The translations under genes and the position numbers were made by a program. From Erwinia amylovora (GTDB lineage: Bacteria; Pseudomonadota; Gammaproteobacteria; Enterobacterales; Enterobacteriaceae), in NCBI RefSeq assembly GCF_017161565.1, contig NZ_CP066796.1, positions 124,001-188,000 of the forward strand: a stretch of DNA of 64,000 bases, read 5' to 3'. Positions 36,521-45,386 of this stretch are shown one piece after another. The notes under the pieces were generated by a model. That model was not told where the DNA came from and did not search any database. It was given only the letters and a program-made list of their open reading frames with translations. Numbering within the stretch: the stretch's first letter is position 1; each line of letters starts with the position of its first letter.

Positions 36521-38026
36521 TTACTCGTTGATACGCGGATGCTGATTAATAAGATGTGAGCGTTTGGCTTCAAGCTCAGCAAGCTGCTGGTTAATATCTG
36601 CGATTTTCTGTTCGATATTATCGTGATGCTCCTGCAGGATCTCTTTTGCTTCAGCCATATCCGAAGCCGCAGGCGCAGCGCCACGCAGCGGCAGATTGGC
36701 CGTTTCCTTCATCATAATCCCGGTGATCAGACCAATCACCGCCACTACCATCAGGTAGTAAGCTGGCATATACAGATTGCTGGTCGTTTCTACCAGCCAG
36801 GCGGCAGCCGTCGGCGTCAGGCCGGCAACCAGCACTGAGATGTTAAAGGCACTGGCCAGCGCACTGTAGCGGATATGAGTAGGGAACATCGCCGGCAGGC
36901 TTGATGCCATTACCCCGGTGAAGCTGTTAAGGATCACCGCCAGCGTCAGCAGCCCGGCAAAAATCAGACCCATCACGCCGCTGTTGATCAGCATAAAGCA
37001 CGGTACGGACAGCGTCAGCAGCGCGATGCTGCCAATAATAACAAACGGGCGGCGACCAAATTTGTCGCTCATCAGGCCCATCACCGGCTGCACAAACAGC
37101 ATACCCAACATAATGGCAATAATGATCATCACGCCATGATCTTCCGAGTAATGCAGGTTATGCGACAGGTAGCTTGGCATGTAGGTCAGCAGCATGTAGT
37201 AGGTCACGTTGGTGGCAATCACCAGACCGATACAGGCCAGCAGGCTTTTCCAGTGCCTGGTGGCAATCTCTTTGAATGAAACACGCGGCCCATCGGCTAA
37301 TCCTTCCCGGTCGCCCTTTTCCAGCTTGTCGACATGCTGCTGGAACGCCGGCGTCTCTTCAAGCGCATGCCGCAGATAAAGCCCGATGATCCCCAGCGGT
37401 AAAGCAACGAAGAACGGAATACGCCAGCCCCAGTCCAGGAAACTCGCTTCGCCAATAACAGCTGAAATCAGCACCACCAGTCCTGCACCCAACACAAATC
37501 CGGCGATGGAACCGAAGTCCAGCCAGCTGCCCATAAAGCCACGTTTACGGTCCGGTGAATATTCAGCAACGAAGATGGAGGCCCCGGTATATTCGCCGCC
37601 CACCGAGAATCCCTGTGCCATTTTACACAGCAGTAGCAGGATCGGAGCCCAGATGCCTATCGAGGCATAAGACGGGATCAAGCCGATACAGAAGGTACTG
37701 ACCGACATGATAATAATCGTTATTGACAGTATTTTCTGGCGACCGTATTTATCCCCCAAAGCCCCGAAGAACAGGCCACCTAACGGACGGATCAGAAAAG
37801 GAACAGAGAAGGTCGCCAGGGCGGCAATCATCTGTGTTCCTGAATCGGCACCGGGGAAGAAAACTTGCCCAAGTGCGAAGGCAACAAAACCATAAACGCC
37901 AAAGTCGAACCACTCCATAGCGTTGCCCAATGAGGCAGCTGTAATCGCCTTGCGTAATCTGGCATCATCAATAATGGTGACGTCCTTTAATCCGATAGGC
38001 TTAACACGCTTCCTACGTAATTTCAT
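36521..38026 (-). CDS. proP: Osmoprotectant/proton symporter ProP
   Basis: ProP imports proline, glycine betaine and ectoine when osmolality rises. The 501-aa protein has 12 membrane helices of the major facilitator type, the motif GDKYGRQKIL after helix 2, and the ProP C-terminal coiled coil (about residues 455-500, AKEILQEHHDNIEQKIADIN and onward) that sets the osmotic activation threshold. ATG 38026 (MKLRRKRVKPIGLKDVTIID) matches E. coli ProP. Full length, no defects. The upstream gap of about 245 nt would hold its osmoregulated promoter. Confidence 0.96.
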   Translation of the reverse strand: MKLRRKRVKPIGLKDVTIIDDARLRKAITAASLGNAMEWFDFGVYGFVAFALGQVFFPGADSGTQMIAALATFSVPFLIRPLGGLFFGALGDKYGRQKILSITIIIMSVSTFCIGLIPSYASIGIWAPILLLLCKMAQGFSVGGEYTGASIFVAEYSPDRKRGFMGSWLDFGSIAGFVLGAGLVVLISAVIGEASFLDWGWRIPFFVALPLGIIGLYLRHALEETPAFQQHVDKLEKGDREGLADGPRVSFKEIATRHWKSLLACIGLVIATNVTYYMLLTYMPSYLSHNLHYSEDHGVMIIIAIMLGMLFVQPVMGLMSDKFGRRPFVIIGSIALLTLSVPCFMLINSGVMGLIFAGLLTLAVILNSFTGVMASSLPAMFPTHIRYSALASAFNISVLVAGLTPTAAAWLVETTSNLYMPAYYLMVVAVIGLITGIMMKETANLPLRGAAPAASDMAEAKEILQEHHDNIEQKIADINQQLAELEAKRSHLINQHPRINE

Positions 38027-38271
38027 ATAGAATACCCTGTCATTATCTGTGTTCCCGTTTAAAAACCCGTCGTTTCGGTCAGGCACCGTGTTTTAACCTG
38101 ACCGTGCACGCGAGTAAAACCATCGGCAAAATGCGCCATCGTCAGGCATTGAACACACGCCAATACAGCACGGCAGCGCACTCTGCAAGTATCAGTATAT
38201 CGTTTCTTTGTGCACTGACATAATTTCACTAAGAAACATCCTATTTCGGCTTAAATAAGTCGGGCTGGCGG

Positions 38272-39822
38272 CTAAGCATTCTGCTGATCTTTCCACTGCA
38301 TCAGCGCAGCGCTCGACATGGGGCGGGCATAGTAATAACCCTGTATAAACACCACGCCGTGATTTCTCAGATACTCCAGCTGCAGCGGGGTTTCCACACC
38401 TTCTGCCACCACCTGCAGCGCCAGCTTGTGCGCTAGCTGAATAATGGTGTCCAGCACCGGTGTTTCACCGTCGGCTGACTCAATAGCTTTAACAAAACCT
38501 TTGTCTATCTTCAGATAGTCCAGTGGGAAGGTTTGCAGATAGCTCAGGGAACAGTGACCGGTACCAAAATCATCAATTGCCACGCGAATGCCCTCACCGC
38601 GCAACACAGCCAGCTTATGCGCCACCTGCTCGCCTTCGCTAATCAGACTGCGTTCCGTCAATTCCAGGGTAAAAGAGGGCTGCAGATGGGCAATGCCCTG
38701 TGAAAATTTGCGGATATCGTTGATAAAATCATCGTGCTGAAGATGGTCCGCCGCCACGTTAACGCCAATATGGAAGCCGGCAGGAACCTGCCAGCTGGCG
38801 CAATCCTTCTCGATCAGTTGCAGTAAGTGCCGGGTCAGTGAAACGATCATGCCTTCATTTTCGGCAGCGCTAACAAAGATATCCGGGCGCACCCAGCTGC
38901 CGTCGGAGCGCTGCCAGCGCATCAGACATTCAACCCCGGCCAACTGCCCGCTTTCCAGCTGGCAGACTGGCTGATAATGCACCGAGAATTCTCCAAGCGC
39001 CATCCCCCGGCGGATCTCATCCCGATATGAGCTTCTGCGCCGCAACCAGCTACTGACGAGTGCAACGAACAGCAGTGAGAAAATCACCGCCATCGGCATT
39101 AAGGTCAGCAGCACCTGACGCCAGCTTTGTAGTAATTCAGCACGGGGTGCGGCAATGCTGATACTTATCGGATAATGCCTGGCACTGGTAAAAGTGCGTG
39201 ATCGCCAGCTACCTTGCAGGTTGTTTAACGGCCGTGCGCCGGCAATAGGGTAGCCACCGCCAAACTGCATCGTGATGTGGTAGCCGCGTTTAAGACCCGT
39301 TGCCTGCATCAGATCTATCAGATACTGGCCGTCAACCACCGCGTAGCTGCCTGTTTGGTCCGGCGTTTGGCGCACAAATATCACCGCCGGACGATCCTGA
39401 ACACCGAAAGTTCCGGCAAGAGAGAGAATCCACCACGATTGACCGGGCGGCGGGAGCGGATGACGTATCATACCGGCCACCGGCCCCTGGGTAGAACCAA
39501 AGGCTGATGAACAATAGACCGTGTTATCCCTGGTCAGGCCCACCGATCGAAAATAGGGATTGAGCGTTCCCAGTTTCTGTAGTTGAGAGTTGATATCTGC
39601 GCAAGGCCGGTTGCTGAATGCGCGCAGATGCCCGGTCATATCCCAGGCGAGATCGCTGATATGTTCGGCCTGGCTTAACAGCGTGGCGGCGGTAATTTCC
39701 TGCTGGCGCTCCACCGCCTGACGCGCTTCGATAAAGGAAAAAATCAGACAAAGTAACAGCGGCAGCAGGCCGGATGCCACCAGCCAGATACGTTCATGCT
39801 TCGGCTTTACAAATGCTTGCAA
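38272..39822 (-). CDS. CSS-motif EAL-domain cyclic-di-GMP phosphodiesterase
   Basis: The 516-aa inner-membrane protein has helices at about residues 13-31 and 235-258 flanking a periplasmic CSS domain with the redox motif VYCSSAFG near 107-114. The cytoplasmic C-terminal EAL domain carries the catalytic residues, though the signature is ECL (GVECLMRW near 293). It keeps GVNVAADHL, LELTERSLI, the DDFGTGHCSLSYL loop, KIDKGFV, VAEGVET and FIQGYYYARPM. CSS-EAL proteins such as PdeB, PdeC and PdeG of E. coli degrade cyclic-di-GMP and respond to disulfide-bond state. It should lower c-di-GMP and favour motility over biofilm. ECL is a known active variant, so activity is likely. Confidence 0.92.
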   Translation of the reverse strand: MQAFVKPKHERIWLVASGLLPLLLCLIFSFIEARQAVERQQEITAATLLSQAEHISDLAWDMTGHLRAFSNRPCADINSQLQKLGTLNPYFRSVGLTRDNTVYCSSAFGSTQGPVAGMIRHPLPPPGQSWWILSLAGTFGVQDRPAVIFVRQTPDQTGSYAVVDGQYLIDLMQATGLKRGYHITMQFGGGYPIAGARPLNNLQGSWRSRTFTSARHYPISISIAAPRAELLQSWRQVLLTLMPMAVIFSLLFVALVSSWLRRRSSYRDEIRRGMALGEFSVHYQPVCQLESGQLAGVECLMRWQRSDGSWVRPDIFVSAAENEGMIVSLTRHLLQLIEKDCASWQVPAGFHIGVNVAADHLQHDDFINDIRKFSQGIAHLQPSFTLELTERSLISEGEQVAHKLAVLRGEGIRVAIDDFGTGHCSLSYLQTFPLDYLKIDKGFVKAIESADGETPVLDTIIQLAHKLALQVVAEGVETPLQLEYLRNHGVVFIQGYYYARPMSSAALMQWKDQQNA

Positions 39823-40156
39823 GCAGATCCCCTGTGGGCGCTATAGTGCGAACGAACAGACCGCAGCGGCGGCAAACGGTTGTTGTACCAGCGCCTGTTA
39901 TCCATTAATTATCGTCACGCCGCTGCGCTGCCGGGAAGAAACACCCTGTCAGGCATTGCAGAGAAGATCTTCGCTACACAACAACAGTATAGCGTACCGC
40001 CTGCGGCGGCCTCAATTTGATGTGTTTGCCTCGCTGTCGGCTGATGAGCTTAACCGGCTTAAAGGCAAGAGCAGGGGATGAGTGCCAGATTTAGCGGCAA
40101 AGCCAGAGGGCGTATACGCGCCATAATCATCTATGTGCCGTGTATGATGAGCACCC
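39823..40156. other. Intergenic stretch between the phosphodiesterase gene and tqsA
   Basis: About 330 nt without a recognisable gene. It contains the promoter of the minus-strand phosphodiesterase gene and the 3' end region of tqsA. No clear hairpin was found. Confidence 0.4.
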
Positions 40157-41194
40157 TTAAGCCCGCTTGCGTCCATTACCTAATAAAATGGCCAGCCTGG
40201 CGCCGCCCGGTGTGGATTCCATCAGGATTTTGCACACGCTGGTTAACGGTACTGAAAGCAGCATCCCGACAGGGCCGAGCAGCCAACCCCAGAAGATGAG
40301 TGACAAAAACACCACCAGGCTCGACAGCCCCAGCCCGCGCCCTAATAACCGTGGCTCCAGCAGATTACCCAGCAGCATATGAATGCTGACAAACAGCCCA
40401 GCCACCAGTCCTGCCTCCAGCGGCGTGTTCAGCAGTAACGCCTGTAATACTGGGGGAATACCGGCGATCACCGGGCCGATATTAGGAATAAAGTTGAGTA
40501 CAAAAGCTACGATGCCCCACAGCAGGGCAAACTTGATGCCCAGTGCCAGCAGGGACAGCCATACCAGCACCCCGGTCACCAGACTGATCAATGCTTTCAG
40601 TGCCAGATAGTGCGTGACGCCTTTCAGCGCTTTATGCAGTCCGGCGATATGAATCTGCGGGTTGACCAGAGCGTACCGCAGTTTATAAGGCAGATGGTGG
40701 ACTTCAAACAGCATAAAAATCACCGTCATGATGACCAGTACCAACTGCGTCATGGCCCCGGACAACTGGCGAAGCATGGTGGTGGCGACATCCATAATCG
40801 CGCCGGGGTCCAGCCGCTGTGCCAGGGAGGTACTGGAAATATTCAGATTAAAGCGGGCGGCGAAATGCTGTATTACGCCAAGCTTCTGTACCGATTGCGC
40901 CTGCAATTGGGGATAAACCTCACTGAACTCCTGCAGTGAACCGGCCACCATGGCGACCAGTAATGCCAGCGCCAACAGCAGTATCACCACCACCAAACTG
41001 ATTGCCATTCCACGCTTGATTCCCCGCTGTACCAACACGCTGACCAGCGGATTAATGACGATGGCAAAAAACATTGCCAGTATAAAAGGCACAACAATTT
41101 CTGCTGACATCTTGATGCCTGCAAGGATCACCACCAGGGTGGCCAGCTTCAGCAAAATATTCTGCCCAACCTTCTCCTGTCGCAATGGATTCAT
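40157..41194 (-). CDS. tqsA: AI-2E family transporter, TqsA-like
   Basis: The 345-aa product has about eight membrane helices and the AI-2 exporter family signature. The C-terminal segment LLEPRLLGRGLGLSSLVVFL is followed by IFWGWLLGPVGMLLSVPLT, nearly identical to E. coli TqsA, and the NFIPNIGPVIAGIPPVLQAL segment is kept. TqsA exports the quorum signal autoinducer-2 and affects biofilm. The family also contains the related YhhT/PerM proteins, but sequence agreement with TqsA is closer. Function in this organism is inferred. Confidence 0.8.
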   Translation of the reverse strand: MNPLRQEKVGQNILLKLATLVVILAGIKMSAEIVVPFILAMFFAIVINPLVSVLVQRGIKRGMAISLVVVILLLALALLVAMVAGSLQEFSEVYPQLQAQSVQKLGVIQHFAARFNLNISSTSLAQRLDPGAIMDVATTMLRQLSGAMTQLVLVIMTVIFMLFEVHHLPYKLRYALVNPQIHIAGLHKALKGVTHYLALKALISLVTGVLVWLSLLALGIKFALLWGIVAFVLNFIPNIGPVIAGIPPVLQALLLNTPLEAGLVAGLFVSIHMLLGNLLEPRLLGRGLGLSSLVVFLSLIFWGWLLGPVGMLLSVPLTSVCKILMESTPGGARLAILLGNGRKRA

Positions 41195-41876
41195 TGCGCC
41201 TCCGTTTTCAACTCACGCGCAGCAAGTGTAGCGGCTGTGAAAGCCAGCTCCATGACTTTAGGAATCGTCGCGACATGGCAGGGCTGATTTGTCAGTGGGA
41301 AACGGGCGCAGCTGCCTGGCAAAGCCGCCGCCGGGTCACCCATAACCACCGTGAAGCGCAGCCGCCTACCGGTGGAACAGGAAATGGCGGCAACGTTCAG
41401 TCATTCTGCAGACCGGGCAACGACCCGGATTGACGCTCAGACGGGTTGGCTATGATCCGCAACCGGGATAAGAACATTTATTTCATATAAGGTAAATATG
41501 GAAGTTTGGATTTTCAGAAGCGTCGCGCAAAATTTCACTATATCCACCCTCAAGCCCGTACAAAACAGGACCTGACGCCCGCATTTCACATCGTTAAAAT
41601 TCCGTTATCTGAAACGTAATTCCGCGATATGCAGGCGTTATTTTGGCAGCGTTCATTTTTTTGATGCGCCGCTTTCTGCGCAATCTGTGAAACAGATGCG
41701 ACAAAATGCGAGCTGCCACGCTAAAAAATAATTTTCCACCACGCATAATTTGAAAATTTTATTTCAATGTAATACTGTTTTAGTACGCATCAGGGGTTGC
41801 CGGGTAAGGTAGCTTACTGGCGTAACACCGCCTGGCTGGCAAGGCATTCCCGATATCACATCAAAGAGGTCAGACC
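41195..41876. other. Upstream region of the iolA-iolB operon
   Basis: This 680-nt stretch contains no supported gene. The last 180 nt are A+T-rich and hold the iolA promoter. The inverted repeat TTGAAA-N6-TTTCAA (41750-41767) lies 110 nt before ATG 41877 and is a candidate IolR operator. AAAGAGG just before the ATG is the ribosome site. Confidence 0.5.
41750..41767. promoter_or_regulatory. Candidate IolR operator upstream of iolA
   Basis: TTGAAA and TTTCAA arms with a 6-nt spacer. The GAAA-N6-TTTC core has the spacing of the GGAA-N6-TTCC palindrome known for the RpiR-type IolR of Sinorhizobium meliloti. Similar GAAA..TTTC repeats lie at the other iol promoters. Confidence 0.5.
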
Positions 41877-43382
41877 ATGACTATCACCGGAAACTTCATT
41901 GGCGGTAAAACTTCTCTGAGCGCCAGCAACGAAACCCTTCCCATTTACGACCCGGCAAGCGGCAAACCGTTGCGTGAACTGACGCAAAGCACCAGTGATG
42001 AAGTGGCGCATGCTATTACGGTTGCCCATGAAGCGTTCGATGGCTGGTCGCGGACCTCCCCGCTGCGCCGTGCGCGTATCCTGTTTAACTTTAAGGCGCT
42101 GATGGAACAGCATCGTGATGAGCTGGCCGAACTTATCGTTAGCGAGCACGGTAAAGTCTGGTCAGATGCACTGGGTGAATTGACCCGTGGTATGGAGGTG
42201 GTTGAGTTTGCCTGTGGTATTCCGCACCTGATAAAAGGAGAGAATTCTGCCGATGTGGGCACGGGCGTAGACAGCTATTCGCTGATGCAGCCGCTGGGCG
42301 TAGCGGTTGGCATTAGCCCGTTTAATTTCCCAGCAATGGTGCCATTATGGATGTTCCCCATCGCGCTGGCCTGTGGCAACACTTTCGTGTTGAAACCGCC
42401 GGCGCTCGCCCCCTCTGCCTCGGTGCGTATGGCAGAACTGCTTAGTGAAGCGGGGCTGCCAGACGGTGTTTTCAACGTCATTCACAGCTCAAATGAAATC
42501 GCTGAACAGCTATATAAAGATGCGCGCGTTCAGGCGGTCAGTTTTGTTGGTTCATCCACCGTGGCGGAGCATATCTACAGCACCGCCAGCGCGCACGGTA
42601 AACGTGTTCAGGCGTTCGGTGCGGCGAAAAACCATGCGATTGTAATGCCGGATGCTGACCTGGATGCCACCGTTAACGCCATTATGGGCGGCGCCTTTGG
42701 TTCCGCCGGTGAACGTTGTATGGCGCTGCCGGTGGTGGTTGCGGTGGGCGAGGACACGGCGAACAACCTGATTGCTGCTCTAACTCCATTGGTGAAAGCC
42801 TTGCGCGTGGGGCCGGGTATGCACAAGGGCAATGATGAAAATGAAATGGGGCCGGTGGTTTCCGCGGCGCACCAGAAGAGAGTGCTGGGCTACATCGCTA
42901 AGGGGGTGAGTGAAGGGGCGAAGCTGGTGGTTGATGGCCGTGATATTCGCGTTGCAGGTCATCCCGATGGTTACTATGTTGGCGGGACGCTGTTCGATAA
43001 GGTGACAACCGATATGACCATCTGGCGCGAGGAGATCTTCGGGCCGGTGCTCAGTATCGTGCGTGCGGCCGACTATCAAAGCGCGTTGGCGCTGGTCAAC
43101 AGCCACGAATTCGGTAACGGCAGCGCCATTTTTACCTGCAATGGCCACACCGGCCGTGATTTCGTGCGTGAAGTGCAGGCGGGCATGGTGGGCGTTAACG
43201 TCCCGGTTCCGGTGCCGATGGCTTTCCACAGCTTTGGCGGCTGGAAACGTTCGGTGTTTGGTGCGCTGAACGTTCATGGCCCGGACGGCGTGCGCTTCTA
43301 CACCCGAATGAAGACGGCAACGGTGCGTTGGCCAGGCGGTCAGCAAACCGTCTCTGAGTTCAGCATGCCGACGCTGGGCTAA
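41877..43382 (+). CDS. iolA: Methylmalonate-semialdehyde dehydrogenase (CoA-acylating)
   Basis: IolA converts malonate semialdehyde from inositol breakdown to acetyl-CoA, using NAD and CoA. The 501-aa aldehyde dehydrogenase has the MMSDH-type features: the segment GISPFNFPAMVPLWMFPIAL near residues 145-164, the catalytic Cys281 in AFGSAGERCMALPVVV, and VGVNVPVPVPMAFHSFGGWK near 440-460. First gene of an operon with iolB. Confidence 0.93.
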   Translation: MTITGNFIGGKTSLSASNETLPIYDPASGKPLRELTQSTSDEVAHAITVAHEAFDGWSRTSPLRRARILFNFKALMEQHRDELAELIVSEHGKVWSDALGELTRGMEVVEFACGIPHLIKGENSADVGTGVDSYSLMQPLGVAVGISPFNFPAMVPLWMFPIALACGNTFVLKPPALAPSASVRMAELLSEAGLPDGVFNVIHSSNEIAEQLYKDARVQAVSFVGSSTVAEHIYSTASAHGKRVQAFGAAKNHAIVMPDADLDATVNAIMGGAFGSAGERCMALPVVVAVGEDTANNLIAALTPLVKALRVGPGMHKGNDENEMGPVVSAAHQKRVLGYIAKGVSEGAKLVVDGRDIRVAGHPDGYYVGGTLFDKVTTDMTIWREEIFGPVLSIVRAADYQSALALVNSHEFGNGSAIFTCNGHTGRDFVREVQAGMVGVNVPVPVPMAFHSFGGWKRSVFGALNVHGPDGVRFYTRMKTATVRWPGGQQTVSEFSMPTLG

Positions 43383-43428
43383 ACACTGCCACCTGGCTCA
43401 TATGGAGCCAGAAAAGGAGCTGAATTCA

Positions 43429-44262
43429 ATGTCATTAATGTACAAAGTCAAACAGCCTGATGCGCAGGGGCGTATCCAGCATATTACTCCGGAAAGTGCT
43501 GGCTGGCGCTATGTCGGTTTCTCTGCTTACCAGTTGAAAAGAGGCCAATCGCTGACGCTGGCCAGCGGTGAAAAAGAGCTGTGCCTGGTTCTGGTCGCGG
43601 GTCTTGCTTCGGTGAGAACCCGCCAGGTAGAGTTCGCTAATATCGGTAAACGCCTGTCTCCGTTTGAACGCACGCCGCCTTACTCGGTTTATGTTCCGCC
43701 AGATGAACAGGTAGACGTGCTGGCAGAATCTGACCTGGAGCTGGCGGTGTGCAGCGCGCCTGGCGCTGCCGGCAAACTACCTGCACGTCTTATCGCGCCG
43801 CAGGACGTTGGCGTTGAGCCGCGCGGGAAGGGGAACAATCAACGTCTGGTGCACAATATCCTGCCAGACGATAAGCCAGCACACAGCCTGCTGGTGGTGG
43901 AGGTGTATACCGATGAAGGCAACACCAGTTCCTGGCCAAGCCATAAACACGACCGCGAAGATTCACAGCAGGAAACCCGTCTGGAAGAGACTTACTATCA
44001 TCGTTTCAAACCGGAAAGTGGTTTCGCCATGCAGCGTGTCTATACTGACGACCGTTCGCTTGATGAGTGCATGGCGCCCTGTGACCGTGATGTGGTAACC
44101 GTACCGCGCGGTTACCACCCGGTGGCGACCATTGCTGGTTATGATAACTACTATCTCAACGTGATGGCCGGCCCGCTACGCCTGTGGAAATTTAGCTGGG
44201 AAAAGGATCATGCCTGGGTCAACAGCAAAGATTACCCGCGTAAACAGTCATCCGCTGGTTAA
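43429..44262 (+). CDS. iolB: 5-Deoxy-glucuronate isomerase
   Basis: IolB isomerises 5-deoxy-D-glucuronate to 5-dehydro-2-deoxy-D-gluconate. The 277-aa cupin protein has the metal site PSHKHDRE near residues 173-182 with downstream EETYYHRFKPESGFAMQRVY, and VPRGYHPVATIAGYDNYYLN near 226-246 with the further His. ATG 43429 follows AAAAGGAG; the earlier in-frame ATG at 43402 lies upstream of that site. It lies 46 nt after iolA in one operon. Confidence 0.93.
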   Translation: MSLMYKVKQPDAQGRIQHITPESAGWRYVGFSAYQLKRGQSLTLASGEKELCLVLVAGLASVRTRQVEFANIGKRLSPFERTPPYSVYVPPDEQVDVLAESDLELAVCSAPGAAGKLPARLIAPQDVGVEPRGKGNNQRLVHNILPDDKPAHSLLVVEVYTDEGNTSSWPSHKHDREDSQQETRLEETYYHRFKPESGFAMQRVYTDDRSLDECMAPCDRDVVTVPRGYHPVATIAGYDNYYLNVMAGPLRLWKFSWEKDHAWVNSKDYPRKQSSAG

Positions 44263-44289
44263 ACATCGAAGTGAATCGGCACGATATAG

Positions 44290-44318
44290 CGGGTGACCCG
44301 CATGACTCACCCGTTTTT
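44290..44318 (+). terminator. Terminator of the iolA-iolB operon
   Basis: CGGGTGA (44290-44296) pairs with TCACCCG (44307-44313), followed by TTTTT. It ends exactly at the 3' end of the convergent iolR gene. Confidence 0.75.
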
Positions 44319-45169
44319 CATGCCTGAGGCTGCTGATTGGCGTTGTTTAGCGCCAGTGAAACGGCCAGCGTCTGTGCCAGACACAGCGAGGCCACCTGTG
44401 AACGAAAACCGTCGATCTGGGCTTCGCGCACCACGAAACAGACATCGCTGAAAGCGGCCAGTGGGCTGACCTGGCTGTCGGTAATCGCTATCTGCTGCGC
44501 ACCGCGCTTCGCCCCCAGCTCCACCAGCTCCACCGCTTCACGCGCATAAGGCGAATAACTGATGGCGATCACCACGTCTTTAGGATTAACCATACTCAGC
44601 TGCTCGGCGAACATGCCGCCCAGCCCATCGATCAAGAATGCACGGCGTTCGAGATGCCGCAGAGCGTAAGTCAGATAGGATGCCACGCTAAACGAGCGGC
44701 GCAGGCCGATCACATAGATGTTGTCTGCCTCGTCGAGCAGCTTCACCGCTTTTTCCAGCTGTTCTGGACTGACCTGCATAGCCAACTGCTGCAGCGCCTG
44801 TGCATTGACCATGCTAAATACGTTAAGAATTTCTGCCGGGCTTTCCGGCGCGGCAGGTGCTCCATCGGTTGCGATCTGGCGGGACAGGCGTGCCCGTTCC
44901 GTATAGCTGACCGTCTCTTCCATCAGGTGCTGGCGAAACACCTGCTTCATTTCGTTGAAGCCGCTAAAGCCAAAGGCATTGGAAAAGCGGATAAGGGTGG
45001 AAGGCGGTACGTCTGCCTGCTGGGCGATGGAGGCCACGGTATCGAAAGCGATATTGTTGCTGTTATCCAGAATATAGCGGGCCACCTGCTTCAGGCGTTT
45101 ACTCAGGGTGTCGTAGCGACGACGAATGTCGTCCTGTAACAAAGAAAGCTGGGTCTGATTGTTGCTCAT
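44318..45169 (-). CDS. iolR: RpiR-family repressor of the inositol genes (IolR type)
   Basis: The 283-aa protein has an N-terminal HTH_6 domain (FDTVASIAQQADVPPSTLIR near residues 40-60, then FSNAFGFSGFNEMKQVF) and a C-terminal SIS sugar-phosphate-binding domain (YVIGLRRSFSVASYLTYAL near 150, and VVIAISYSPYAREAVELVEL near 195). RpiR proteins sense sugar phosphates. Its position between iolB and iolC makes it the obvious repressor, relieved by an inositol-derived phosphate. The inverted repeat GAAAAATTTC lies about 56 nt before its start, suggesting autoregulation. The name follows context; orthology to a characterised IolR is not proven. Confidence 0.85.
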   Translation of the reverse strand: MSNNQTQLSLLQDDIRRRYDTLSKRLKQVARYILDNSNNIAFDTVASIAQQADVPPSTLIRFSNAFGFSGFNEMKQVFRQHLMEETVSYTERARLSRQIATDGAPAAPESPAEILNVFSMVNAQALQQLAMQVSPEQLEKAVKLLDEADNIYVIGLRRSFSVASYLTYALRHLERRAFLIDGLGGMFAEQLSMVNPKDVVIAISYSPYAREAVELVELGAKRGAQQIAITDSQVSPLAAFSDVCFVVREAQIDGFRSQVASLCLAQTLAVSLALNNANQQPQA

Positions 45170-45224
45170 TAAGCGGCTCGCTAATAGAAAATGATATTTA
45201 CTGTACGCTATTCTACCAGATGAA

Positions 45225-45236
45225 TGAAAAATTTCA
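45225..45236. promoter_or_regulatory. Candidate IolR operator upstream of iolR
   Basis: TGAAAAATTTCA: arms TGAAA and TTTCA with 2-nt spacer, 56 nt before the iolR start. Confidence 0.45.
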
Positions 45237-45386
45237 CTTGATGAAGAAACAGACAGATTTTATTTCATTCGCTACAGGAAACCTGCATAAAATCGTCGTG
45301 TTCAGCGCAGTAATGAGCCAGTAAAGGCGATTGCGCGAACAGGCCGTCCTGATTGCGCCGCCCGATATTCAGCGGCGCGGCGTTAT

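Noticed and set aside
42780..43346. 188-codon minus-strand frame opposite iolA
   Set aside because: Shadow of the conserved aldehyde dehydrogenase gene; no independent support.
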